Assembly: GCF_000737515.1 (NCBI RefSeq)
Contig: NZ_CP006587.1
Coordinates: 2,096,001-2,160,000, forward strand
Direction of reading: 5' to 3'
Source of the DNA: Hymenobacter sp. APR13
GTDB taxonomy: Bacteria; Bacteroidota; Bacteroidia; Cytophagales; Hymenobacteraceae
DNA length: 64,000 bases
In this document: positions 31,867-43,401 of the stretch, one piece after another
Position numbering within the stretch: position 1 is the first letter of the stretch
Layout of the letters: every line of letters starts with the position of its first letter
Position numbers and translations under genes: made by a program
The notes under the pieces: model-generated
Database searches by the model: none
What the model saw: only the letters and a program-made list of their open reading frames with translations
What the model was told of the DNA's origin: nothing

Positions 31867-34398
31867 TTACAGGCTAAACTGCAAACTGAATTTCACCCCA
31901 AAGTTACGGGCTCCCGGCGAGTTTCGGTAGGTGAGGCGGTGCAGGAAATCAACGCGCGCCACCCGGAAGATGTTTTCGACGCCGTAGCCGACCTCCGTGT
32001 AGGGCAGGCGGCCTAGCGGCTGGAAGCGGGGCAGCGGCTCGCCGCTGGCGGGGTCGAGCTGCGGGATGATGGCGTCGTTAGCGCGGGCTACGCCGCCGTA
32101 GAGCACGTTGCCGGTGGCCACTAGGCGCCAGTTCAGCTGCCTGATGGCCGGCACCGAGTTCAGCAGGAAGCCCTCGAAACGGTGGTCGAGGCGCAGGGCC
32201 ACGTACCGGTCGCTCACGAACTCGAAGAAGCGCATCAGGTTGTAGGCCCCGGCGTTGTAGAACGGCGACTGGTTGCCGAGGTGGGTTTTGAGCACCGGAT
32301 ACGGTACGGTGCTCGGAATGTAGCCCGCATCGAGCGTGTAGGTGCTGCGGCCCAGCTGGCCCAGGCGCACGCTCTGCTCCACCAGCAGGTTGAGCTTGTG
32401 GTAGCGGAAGTCGCCGCCTAGGAAGCAGTTGAGACCCAGCGTGTAGCGTAGCGTGGTGATGGGCAGGCGCTTGAGGCCGAACGAGGTGCGGCGGTTCTGA
32501 TTTTCGTTCTGCACCAGCACCTCGTCGGGCGCGTAGCGCGACTCCAGCACGATTTCCGACAAGCTGAACTGGTCGTCGGTGGGGGCGCCCACGCGCACGT
32601 CGCCGGTGTAGTAGGCGAAGCGGTAGAGCGGCCGGAACTGCTGGTGCCGGAACGTGACCTTCTGGGTGAAGCCCCGGAACAGATCCGACTGCAACGATAG
32701 CGCCGACAGGTCGCGGAGGATAGGCCGGCCGTTGTCGATGTTGCCGAGGCGGGCCGAGGCCTCAAACAGCGGGTTTTCCAGCGCGTAATCGTTGTCGAGC
32801 AGGGCCACTTGGTCGAGGTCGTGGCGGTATTCGAAGCCGACAGTGGTCCAGGAGCGGCGGTCGAGGACGTGGGTGGCGCGGGCGCCGTACTTGAAGCGGC
32901 CGTCGCGCAGGCCGTAAGCCAGGTAAGCCCGCACCGTCCAGTCGCGGCTGATTTCGGGCGTGGTTCGGAACCCGATGCGCGGCCGCAGCCCCTCGATGTT
33001 GTTGTAGCCCACGGTGGCTAGCACCGGCCCCAGGTCGAACTTGCCCACCCGGTAGTAGCCGTTCACCACCACATCAGCCACCTCCAGTAACGAGCGCACG
33101 GCCGGCAGCTTGCGCACCGAATCCAGCACCATCAGGGTGCGCTGCTCCTGCACGCTCAGCGTATCGGGCCGGTTCAGCTCAAAGAAATTGTCGGGCTCTT
33201 TGCTGGCCGGGCCCACCGGGGCAGCCAGGGTTTCCAGCGGCCGGTCGTAGAAAGCCAGCGGGTGCTCTTTCTGGGCCTCGAAGTTGGAGTTGATGGTGAC
33301 AAAGCGGGCCACCACGCCAGTGCTTTGCTGGAGGGGCCGGATGCCCACCACCACTCGCGTCTGCAGCGGCAGCCAGGGCCCGGCCGCCGTGGGCGTCAGG
33401 TCCTGCTTTACCTTGATTTGGTCGATGAAGTTGAGGTTGGCTTCGGGGCTGACATACACGTCGATACGGCGTAGCGCGTAGCTGTCGGCCGTAATCCAGA
33501 TGGTGCCCGTGAAGGCCAGGTCCTGGGCGCGGCGCGGCGTCACGGCCAGCTGGTAGCAGTAGTCTTTGCCAATGAAAACCGAGTCCTGCAGCTCGTACTC
33601 GTAGGAGAACTTCCAGCCGTCGGCAATCGGCGACACGAAGTCCTTGCCCATGATTTGCTGCCAGTTGCGGTAGAAGTCCCAGTCCTGAAACGAGGAGCCC
33701 GTGACCTGCGAAATCACCGAGCCCTCGCGCGGGGCCATGCCGCGCATACGGCTGTGCCGGATTTCCTCGCGGCGGCGCAGCGGCTGGCGCAGCACGTAGT
33801 AGCGCGAGTCGATTTCGGTGGCGAAGATGGGCACCACTGGCTTGCCGTTGGCGCCGCGCTCCAGCCCCAGGCTGTCGGCCACGGCCGTCATCTGGCGCAG
33901 CACCTTGCGGTTGCTCAGCTCCGAGGGCAGGTTGTTGAGGCTGATTTCGGTGCGGTTGTAAGAGTCGAACTCGAAGGCATCCAGCTGGGCCTTGTTGTTG
34001 CGGGGTTTCTGCTGCTGCACGCGCCGCATGATGGCGTAGGCCGGATTCTCGCGGGGCCGCACCACCACCTCGCCCAAGCTCACGGCCCCGGCGCCCAGCG
34101 CAAAGTCGATGGTCTGGCGCGCGGCCTGCTGCCGGATGGGTTTTTTCAGGGCCGCAAAGCCCATGGCCGAAGCCACCACCGTGTCGGCCGGGGCGGTGCT
34201 GAGGGTGTAGCGGCCGTTTTCATCGGCGGTGGCGCCGGCCGTGGTGCCGGGCACGAACACCGACGCGAATGGCACCGGCTTGCCCGTGGCGGCCTCCGTA
34301 ATGCGGCCGGTCAGCAGCAGCTGCTGGGCCTGGGTTGAACCGGCGCCGGCCAGCAGCAAAAGCAACAACAGAAAGTGGTAGCGGTAAGGAAGCAACAA
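31867..34398 (-). CDS. DUF5686-family outer-membrane protein with carboxypeptidase-regulatory-like domain
   Basis: An 843-residue protein common in Bacteroidota outer membranes. It has a signal peptide (LLLLLLLAGAGSTQA), then a carboxypeptidase-D regulatory-like domain (about 26-110: LTGRITEAATGKPVPFASVFVPG ... FALGAGAVSLGEVVV), then the DUF5686 region with an AIMRRVQQQKPRNN segment, a conserved periplasmic part (QIMGKDFVSPIADGWKFSYEYELQD) and a beta-rich C-terminus ending ARNFGVKFSLQFSL, typical of a barrel. The role is unknown; the regulatory-like domain resembles those of SusC-type proteins but there is no TonB-dependent plug here. The gene is single, following an OmpA-like gene on the same strand. 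Confidence 0.85.
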   Translation of the reverse strand: MLLPYRYHFLLLLLLLAGAGSTQAQQLLLTGRITEAATGKPVPFASVFVPGTTAGATADENGRYTLSTAPADTVVASAMGFAALKKPIRQQAARQTIDFALGAGAVSLGEVVVRPRENPAYAIMRRVQQQKPRNNKAQLDAFEFDSYNRTEISLNNLPSELSNRKVLRQMTAVADSLGLERGANGKPVVPIFATEIDSRYYVLRQPLRRREEIRHSRMRGMAPREGSVISQVTGSSFQDWDFYRNWQQIMGKDFVSPIADGWKFSYEYELQDSVFIGKDYCYQLAVTPRRAQDLAFTGTIWITADSYALRRIDVYVSPEANLNFIDQIKVKQDLTPTAAGPWLPLQTRVVVGIRPLQQSTGVVARFVTINSNFEAQKEHPLAFYDRPLETLAAPVGPASKEPDNFFELNRPDTLSVQEQRTLMVLDSVRKLPAVRSLLEVADVVVNGYYRVGKFDLGPVLATVGYNNIEGLRPRIGFRTTPEISRDWTVRAYLAYGLRDGRFKYGARATHVLDRRSWTTVGFEYRHDLDQVALLDNDYALENPLFEASARLGNIDNGRPILRDLSALSLQSDLFRGFTQKVTFRHQQFRPLYRFAYYTGDVRVGAPTDDQFSLSEIVLESRYAPDEVLVQNENQNRRTSFGLKRLPITTLRYTLGLNCFLGGDFRYHKLNLLVEQSVRLGQLGRSTYTLDAGYIPSTVPYPVLKTHLGNQSPFYNAGAYNLMRFFEFVSDRYVALRLDHRFEGFLLNSVPAIRQLNWRLVATGNVLYGGVARANDAIIPQLDPASGEPLPRFQPLGRLPYTEVGYGVENIFRVARVDFLHRLTYRNSPGARNFGVKFSLQFSL

Positions 34399-34575
34399 GG
34401 GTAATCGGCAGCTGGAAATCAGATAAGTGACAGACGGCGAGGCGTAAGATACGGCTTTCGGATAGCCCTGCCATGCCTCTCACATAGCGCAAGCGAAAAA
34501 GCACCCGCTACGTTCCGCCATCCTTGTATACAAGAGGGTTGTCGTCAGGTTATCAAATTGTTAGCATACTGCGGG

Positions 34576-35697
34576 CTACTGCACCACCACTTCCACCCGG
34601 CGGTTGCGGGGGCGCTGCTGCGGGTCGCGGTTGTCGGCCACGGGGCGCGTGCCGCCGTAGCCCCGCGCCAGCAGCCGCACCGAGTCGATGCCCTGCTGCA
34701 CCAGGTAGCGGCGCACCACCCGGGCCCGCTGCTGGGAGAGGCGCAGGTTCAGGTGGGCCTCGCCCACGTTATCGGTGTGGCCGGCCACTTCCAGGCGCAG
34801 GCCGGGCTGGCGGCGCAGCGTCTGGGCCAGCTCGTTGAGCGTAGGAAGGCTGGAGGGCAGCAGCTCCGCTGTGCTTTGGGCGAAGTACAGGTTGGGCAGC
34901 GTGACGGCCGCGCCCCTGGCCAGGTTGCCCAGCTCCGCCAGCGCCGGCGGGTCGTTTTTAGGCGGAAGCGGCCGGGCGACCCCGACGGACCGGGGAGCCG
35001 GCTTCGCCGGGGCGGCGGGGCGGGGCTTGGGCAGTGGGGCGGACGCGGGGCGCGGGCGGTAGCCGATGACCAGAGCCGCTTTGGCGGGCACAGACGTGAT
35101 ACGGGCCCGCCGGGCGGCCATAAAAGCGGCCGTGTCGGCGGCGGTAGCGAGCTTAACCCGCACTGGCCGCGCCGACCAGAGGTAGCTCATTGGAATGGGC
35201 TGAATGTTGGACTGCCCGCCGAAGAAATCCGTTATCGACGCGTCGGGCCGCTGCCAGGCCAGCAGCAGCCGGGAGTCCAGCGCGTTCTGGTAGTACTCCA
35301 CCCGCAGCGCGTAGCGCTTCCCGGCCTCCAGCCGCACGCGGGCTTGGCCCTTGGTAAAGTGCTGGTCGCGCCAGGAGTCGAACAGCAGCTGGTTGTCCAG
35401 CCACATCCGCACGCCGTCGTCCACGGTCAGGTGCAGCACGTACTGGCCCGTCACGGGCGCTTCCAGAAAACCCGTCCAGCGCACCGAGAAATGCTCGGCC
35501 GGTACGCCCGGGGCGGGCGGCAATTTGCGCCACTCAAAATCCAGCTGGTTGTCAATGCGCGTCAGTACGGCCCGCTCGAAATTCTGCCCCCGGTAATACG
35601 TGCCCGTCAGGCCGCGCGGCGTCAGGGTTTGAGCGGGGCTGAGGAGCGGAGCCAGGAGCAGGGCGGCAACCCCGGCGGCGTAGGATAGTGGTAGCAT
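34576..35697 (-). CDS. PA14-domain OmpA-family protein
   Basis: A 373-residue exported protein. A signal peptide (MLPLSYAAGVAALLLAPLLSPAQ) is followed by a PA14 domain (about 30-165; GLTGTYYRG ... RWTGFLEAPVTGQYVLHLTVDDGVRMWLDN ... ALRVEYYQNA), a Pro/Ala/Arg linker and a C-terminal OmpA peptidoglycan-binding domain (about 255-372: LYFAQSTAELLPSSLPTLNELA ... EVAGHTDNVGEAHLNLRLSQQRARVVRRYL ... NRRVEVVV) with the Asp and Arg residues that contact meso-diaminopimelate. PA14 usually binds carbohydrate, so this may link surface glycans to the wall. The start at 35697 is chosen because an upstream ATG (35721) precedes the signal peptide by eight residues. Confidence 0.9.
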   Translation of the reverse strand: MLPLSYAAGVAALLLAPLLSPAQTLTPRGLTGTYYRGQNFERAVLTRIDNQLDFEWRKLPPAPGVPAEHFSVRWTGFLEAPVTGQYVLHLTVDDGVRMWLDNQLLFDSWRDQHFTKGQARVRLEAGKRYALRVEYYQNALDSRLLLAWQRPDASITDFFGGQSNIQPIPMSYLWSARPVRVKLATAADTAAFMAARRARITSVPAKAALVIGYRPRPASAPLPKPRPAAPAKPAPRSVGVARPLPPKNDPPALAELGNLARGAAVTLPNLYFAQSTAELLPSSLPTLNELAQTLRRQPGLRLEVAGHTDNVGEAHLNLRLSQQRARVVRRYLVQQGIDSVRLLARGYGGTRPVADNRDPQQRPRNRRVEVVVQ

Positions 35698-35817
35698 GAT
35701 AAAAGAGTAAGTGATATGCAAGACTCAAACCAGGCAAACCGCCTCTCATTTCAACGAAGAATTCAACGCCTCATTGTGCCCATTTCACCAAACGCTCCGC
35801 ACTGCCAACGCGGCCCG

Positions 35818-35849
35818 TTGCAATTCCTGGGTTTCCGGTTGTATCTTCG
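35818..35849 (+). promoter_or_regulatory. Possible promoter of the SAM-riboswitch/metH transcript
   Basis: TTGC at 35818 and TATCTTCG at 35842-35849 (one mismatch to TAnnTTTG), 21 bp apart, end 8 bp before the riboswitch begins. Confidence 0.55.
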
Positions 35850-35857
35850 CTGCGTTA

Positions 35858-35967
35858 CTTATCCAGAAAGACCGAGGGATTGGGCCCGATGACGTCTTAG
35901 CAACCTGAAATAAAACAAGGTGCTAATTCCCTTTTCAGGGCCTTTGCGGGCGCTGGAAGAAGATAAG
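35858..35967 (+). promoter_or_regulatory. SAM-I (S-box family) riboswitch upstream of metH
   Basis: The hallmarks of the SAM-I family are visible: CTTATCCAGAAAGACCGAGG at the start, GGGCCCGATGACGTC, TTAGCAACC, and AAGGTGCTAATTCCC. P1 can close by CTTATC (35858-35863) with GATAAG (35962-35967). It lies in the 5' leader of metH, about 75 bp before the start. Binding of S-adenosylmethionine is expected to lower metH expression. No U-tract terminator is seen after it, so control may act on translation. Confidence 0.92.
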
Positions 35968-36041
35968 AACAGGATTCGCGTCCCGCGCGGCTCTTTCTGG
36001 ATAGGCACTTTTTGCTGCTGATTTTCTTTAGAAGAGCCGAT

Positions 36042-39767
<3,726 letters not shown>

Positions 39768-39800
39768 CGCATGGACCGTCGCAACGAACCTGACGAGACG

Positions 39801-39847
39801 CCTCACCCCCCGGCCCCCTCTCCGAAAAAGGAGAGGGGGAGCCAGAC
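39801..39847. repeat. Family C repeat, copy 2 (left of DUF559)
   Basis: CCTCACCCCCCGGCCCCC ... AGGAGAGGGGGAGCCAGACG, whose core stem is CCCCCTCTCC/GGAGAGGGGG. It is the inverse of the copy at 40266-40312. It starts 34 bp past the metH stop and ends 1 bp before the DUF559 start codon. Confidence 0.9.
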
Positions 39848-39848
39848 G

Positions 39849-40262
39849 ATGGACCGGTCAGAGGTTGTTCTGCCACAGGAAAAGGCCTTTACCACCGACA
39901 AGCGGCAGTATGGCAAGCTCAGCCTGAAAGACCGAAGTCGGGCTATGCGCCATGCGCCCACGGAAGCGGAAGAAGCCCTTTGGCAGCTGGTGCGTGGCAA
40001 TGCACTGGGGGCTAAGTTCCGGCGCCAGCACAGCATCGACCGGTATATCGTGGATTTTGTGAGCCTGCGCCACAAGCTGATCCTGGAAGTTGATGGCGAA
40101 GGTCATTATCAGCCTGATCAGCAGGATTACGATGCTGGTCGCACAGCACTTCTTGCCGAGTTAGGCTACCGACTGCTGCGGTTTTCCAACGCCCAGGTCC
40201 TCACACAACCCCGACGAACAATAGCCACCATCAAACTTCACCTCACCTCAACTGCCCAATAA
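39849..40262 (+). CDS. DUF559-family (Vsr-like) endonuclease domain protein
   Basis: A 137-residue protein. After a short polar lead ([14 protein letters not shown]) comes a DUF559 domain: [22 protein letters not shown], then [35 protein letters not shown], then [14 protein letters not shown]. This is the PD-(D/E)xK-like fold related to very-short-patch repair nucleases; the E-V-D-G-x-x-H and Q-H-S-I-D segments probably make the active site. Its role in most bacteria is unknown. The gene is bracketed by inverted family C repeats. An upstream in-frame start (39771) would translate the left repeat. It sits between metH and metF but is unrelated to methionine metabolism. Confidence 0.88.
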   Translation: MDRSEVVLPQEKAFTTDKRQYGKLSLKDRSRAMRHAPTEAEEALWQLVRGNALGAKFRRQHSIDRYIVDFVSLRHKLILEVDGEGHYQPDQQDYDAGRTALLAELGYRLLRFSNAQVLTQPRRTIATIKLHLTSTAQ

Positions 40263-40265
40263 CGC

Positions 40266-40312
40266 GTCAGGCTCCCCCTCTCCTTTTTCGGAGAGGGGGC
40301 CGGGGGGTGAGG
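40266..40312. repeat. Family C repeat, copy 3 (right of DUF559, inverted)
   Basis: GTCAGGCTCCCCCTCTCC ... GGAGAGGGGGCCGGGGGGTGAGG, the reverse of the left copy. It begins 3 bp after the DUF559 stop codon and ends 33 bp before the metF start. Confidence 0.9.
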
Positions 40313-40345
40313 CGCCCACCAGCACGAGCCGGACCACCGACCGAT

Positions 40346-41302
40346 ATGAAAGTAACCGAACACCTGACCCGCGCCAACGGCAAAACGCTGTTTTCCTTCG
40401 AGGTCCTGCCCCCCAAAAAGGGCGAGAACATCAAGAACCTGTTCTCCAACATCGAGCCCCTGATGGAGTTCAAACCGCCGTTTATTGACGTGACCTACCA
40501 CCGCGAGGAGTACGTGTACCGCCAGCACCCCAACGGCCTGTTGGAAAAGAAGACCGTGCGCAAGCGGCCCGGCACCGTAGGCATCTGCGCGGCCATCAAA
40601 AACCGCTTCGACGTGGACACTGTGCCCCACCTCATCTGCGGCGGCTTCTCGAAGGAGGAAACCGAAAACGCCCTCATCGACCTGCACTTCCTGGGCATCG
40701 ACAACGTGCTGGCGTTGCGCGGCGACCCTATTAAGTCGGAAGGTAGCTTCAAGCCCGACCCCGACGGCCACGCATATGCCTGCGACCTGATCGGGCAGGT
40801 GTCGGACCTGAATAAGGGGGCGTATCTGGATGAGAAGCAGGACGATACCTGGGCTACGGACTTCTGCATCGGCACGGCCGGTTATCCTGAGAAGCACTTC
40901 GAGTCGCCGAACTACGGGGCCGATTTGCGCTACCTCAAGCACAAGGTAGACCGCGGCGCCGACTACATCGTGACGCAGATGTTCTTCGACAACGAGCAGT
41001 TTTTTGCCTTCGAGAAGCGCTGCCGCGAGGCCGGTATCACGGTGCCCATCATCCCCGGCCTCAAGCCGCTCACCACCAAAAGCCAGCTTACCATGCTGCC
41101 CCGAGCCTTCTACCTCAACATTCCGGAGGAGCTGGCCGACGCCGTGCACCTGGCCCCCGACAACGCGGCGGCCCGCGAAATTGGCATTGAGTGGTGCATC
41201 AACCAGAGCCGCGAGCTGATGGCCCACGGCGTGCCCTGCCTGCACTACTACAGCATGGGCAAGTCGGAGAGCATCCGGCAGGTGGCGGCGGCGCTGTTTT
41301 AA
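40346..41302 (+). CDS. metF: 5,10-methylenetetrahydrofolate reductase
   Basis: A 318-residue flavoprotein that makes 5-methyl-THF for MetH. The barrel begins FSFEVLPPKKGENIKNL (catalytic Glu region), has PPFIDVTYHREE, HLICGGFSKEE, NVLALRGDP, FCIGTAGYPEKH and YIVTQMFFDNEQF, all in family order, and ends CINQSRELMAHGVPCLHYYSMGK. The ATG at 40346 is used; upstream in-frame codons come from the repeat and linker. It probably functions with metH, though the DUF559 insertion separates them; no SAM riboswitch was seen directly in front of it. Confidence 0.97.
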   Translation: MKVTEHLTRANGKTLFSFEVLPPKKGENIKNLFSNIEPLMEFKPPFIDVTYHREEYVYRQHPNGLLEKKTVRKRPGTVGICAAIKNRFDVDTVPHLICGGFSKEETENALIDLHFLGIDNVLALRGDPIKSEGSFKPDPDGHAYACDLIGQVSDLNKGAYLDEKQDDTWATDFCIGTAGYPEKHFESPNYGADLRYLKHKVDRGADYIVTQMFFDNEQFFAFEKRCREAGITVPIIPGLKPLTTKSQLTMLPRAFYLNIPEELADAVHLAPDNAAAREIGIEWCINQSRELMAHGVPCLHYYSMGKSESIRQVAAALF

Positions 41303-41311
41303 CGGGTTTTT

Positions 41312-41397
41312 CGTTGTTTGTTTTTCGGTTTTCGTTGAAGTGAAAGCCTACGGGTTGTTGCCAACATCGAACACCGAAAAACAAACCACCAATAACG
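41312..41397. repeat. Imperfect inverted repeat between metF and TPR gene
   Basis: Left arm CGTTGTTTGTTTTTCGG and right arm CCGAAAAACAAACCACC (with interruptions) form a long A/T-rich hairpin. It may terminate metF transcription or be a short mobile remnant. Confidence 0.6.
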
Positions 41398-41400
41398 ACC

Positions 41401-41877
41401 ATGAACCCCGACGACCTGTTTGCGCGGCTGCGCGAGGCCACCGCCCCCACGGAGATTGAGGCGCTGCAGAACGGCATCTGGCAGCACTGGCTCACCACCC
41501 ACGACCACCGCCTCGACAAGCACCTGGAGGTGGGCATGCGCGCCATGGCCGCCGGCGACTACACCCTGGCCATTGCCGAGTTCGACGTGCTGGTGCAGGC
41601 GCGGCCCGCCTACGCTGAGGGCTGGAACAAGCGTGCGACGGCCCATTACCTGCGTGGCGAGTACCGCGCCTCCATCCGCGACGTACAGCAAACCTTGCGG
41701 CTGGAGCCCCGCCATTTCGGGGCGCTGGCGGGCTGGGCCACCATGCGCCGCATGCTTGGCGACACGGCCGGGGCGCTGCGGCTGCTGCGCCGTTTGGAGA
41801 AAATCTGCCCGCACCAGCCGGGCCTGCAGGCGCAGCTCCGCGACCTGCGCGACCAGCTCGATAATCCGGAGAGCTGA
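41401..41877 (+). CDS. Tetratricopeptide-repeat protein
   Basis: A 158-residue soluble protein with at least three TPR units (VGMRAMAAGDYTLAIAEFDVLVQARPAYAEGWNKRATAHYLRGEYRASIRDVQQTLRLEPRHFGALAG, split in consecutive helices, and ATMRRMLGDTAGALRLLRRL). TPRs mediate protein-protein contact. There is no signal peptide, so it is probably cytoplasmic. It starts 3 bp after an inverted repeat following metF. No partner can be named from the context. Confidence 0.8.
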   Translation: MNPDDLFARLREATAPTEIEALQNGIWQHWLTTHDHRLDKHLEVGMRAMAAGDYTLAIAEFDVLVQARPAYAEGWNKRATAHYLRGEYRASIRDVQQTLRLEPRHFGALAGWATMRRMLGDTAGALRLLRRLEKICPHQPGLQAQLRDLRDQLDNPES

Positions 41878-42126
41878 GGCTGCAACGGCTTGTGTATCTG
41901 CTATAACACTTGTATATTTCCGGAATCTAACTTCTTGCTTTCCCCCGGCAGGATGTCGTTTTTGAAAGCTAATCAGGCCATTCCGGGGCCTATGTATACT
42001 AAAACGGGATGTAACGGGGGCAGCAGCGGTGAAGATGCAATTGAACTTTACCACTAATTTTTTTGCTCTGGCGGCACTGTGCTCTATCCCCCCTGAGCCG
42101 GCCGCGACTTCCTCCTTCCCACCCGT

Positions 42127-42717
42127 ATGAAACAATCTTACTTTTTCGCGGCGCTTTGCGCCTTGTGGCTGCTATTGCTATGTCCCGGCGCTTCGGCGCA
42201 ACAACGAATTCGCAAAAGCGAGCTGGAAAGTGGCGAGATGGACAAAGGCCGCAAGGTGGGCGTCTGGGAATATTTCAGCCTCACGCGCGACGGCCGCCAG
42301 GTGCTGGTGCAGCGCTACGACCACACCGCCGGCAAGCTCTTGTTCTACCGTCCCATCGAGGACATTCCGTACGAAGCGGAGGTGAGCCCCGGCCAGTGGA
42401 CCCGCACCCGCGTGCAGCAGCCGCCGCTGTTTGTGGGCGGCGAGGCGGCGCTGGCGGCCTACATGGCCAAGCTCAACTACCCAATGCAGGCCCAGAATAA
42501 AAATATCCAGGGCAAGGTGCTGGTGTCGTTTGCCATCGACACGCTGGGCCGCGCCTCCGGCCACAAGGTGCTGATGGGCATCGGGGGCGGCTGCGACGAG
42601 GAGGCCCTGCGCCTGTGCCGCACCATTCCGCCCCAGTGGATTCCGGCCCGCCTGGCCGGGCGCGCCGTGCCCGTCATCTACGAGCTGCCCTTCACGTTCC
42701 GGCTGCAGCAGCGCTAA
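42127..42717 (+). CDS. Exported TonB-C-terminal-like protein
   Basis: A 196-residue protein. It has a signal peptide (MKQSYFFAALCALWLLLLCPGASA), an Asp/Arg-rich linker (ESGEMDKGRKVGVWEYFSLTRDGRQVL) and a C-terminal region of TonB type (FVGGEAALAAYMAKLNYPMQAQNKNIQGKVLVSFAIDTLGRA ... GIGGGCDEEALRLCRTIPPQWIPARLAGRAVPVIYELPFTF). Unlike a true TonB it has no N-terminal membrane anchor with Pro-rich spanner, so it is likely a periplasmic relative of unknown partner. Many Bacteroidota encode such proteins. The preceding 250 bp contain no gene. Confidence 0.8.
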   Translation: MKQSYFFAALCALWLLLLCPGASAQQRIRKSELESGEMDKGRKVGVWEYFSLTRDGRQVLVQRYDHTAGKLLFYRPIEDIPYEAEVSPGQWTRTRVQQPPLFVGGEAALAAYMAKLNYPMQAQNKNIQGKVLVSFAIDTLGRASGHKVLMGIGGGCDEEALRLCRTIPPQWIPARLAGRAVPVIYELPFTFRLQQR

Positions 42718-42773
42718 GCCGACCGGGGCGGCGGGCCTAACCTGAGTAGGGGTAGGTTACGTACATTTCGCCC

Positions 42774-43322
42774 ATGAACCTGTTCCCTACCTTCCGCCTG
42801 CTGGCGGCTACCGGCGTGGCCGCCGGCGCTGCCCTGTTGCTCACCTCCTGCGACACCACCCCGCGTGAGCGCCAGGAAGTGGTGCGCGACGAAGTCCGCA
42901 ACCTCGATACGCTGGCTGACCGCGCCGCCGCCAAGCTGCGCGTGGCCGGCCGCCGTGCCGCCCGCTTCGACTCCGTGTCGCGGGCCCGGGCGCGCCAGCC
43001 CGTCAGCGACGCCGACGCCAACACCTTTGCCAACGAGCTGCTGGGCACTTACGCCGGTATCGAGCAGCTGACGCCGGCCACCATCGAGCCGGCCTTCACG
43101 CAGTTTATGCAGCAGGTGCGGGCCCGCCGCAAAGCCTGGACCCAGCGCGACTGGGACTACGCCACGGTTATCAGCCGCCGCCTCAACGCCCAGTTCCGCA
43201 AAATACGCCTCGACATCAAAGGCCGCGACGAGCTGCACATCCGGGCTCTGCAGACCGAGTTTACGGCCATGGAAACCAGCCGCGACGTGAAAGACCTGCG
43301 CGAAGCCGTGCGCGAAGAATAG
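42774..43322 (+). CDS. Hypothetical lipoprotein
   Basis: A 182-residue protein with a lipoprotein signal ending LLTSC (acylated Cys about 26). The mature part is helical and strongly charged, with many Ala/Arg/Glu residues (TTPRERQEVVRDEVRNLDTLADRAAAKLRVAGRR). There is no recognised family. It ends in a strong terminator. Its helical character suggests a periplasmic coiled-coil-like protein anchored in the membrane, but the function cannot be named. Confidence 0.65.
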   Translation: MNLFPTFRLLAATGVAAGAALLLTSCDTTPRERQEVVRDEVRNLDTLADRAAAKLRVAGRRAARFDSVSRARARQPVSDADANTFANELLGTYAGIEQLTPATIEPAFTQFMQQVRARRKAWTQRDWDYATVISRRLNAQFRKIRLDIKGRDELHIRALQTEFTAMETSRDVKDLREAVREE

Positions 43323-43340
43323 CCTTGTTTTCCTTGTATC

Positions 43341-43376
43341 GGAGAGCCCTGCCGCCTGGCGGGGCTCTCTTTTTAT
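43341..43376 (+). terminator. Terminator after the lipoprotein gene
   Basis: Stem GAGAGCCCTGCC / GGCGGGGCTCTC with one mismatch, then TTTTT. Confidence 0.85.
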
Positions 43377-43401
43377 GTATGTTGATTAGGGGAGGTGCCA
43401 C

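Noticed and set aside
39771..39848. Upstream start for the DUF559 protein
   Set aside because: The extra residues are translated from the family C repeat, so ATG 39849 is more likely.
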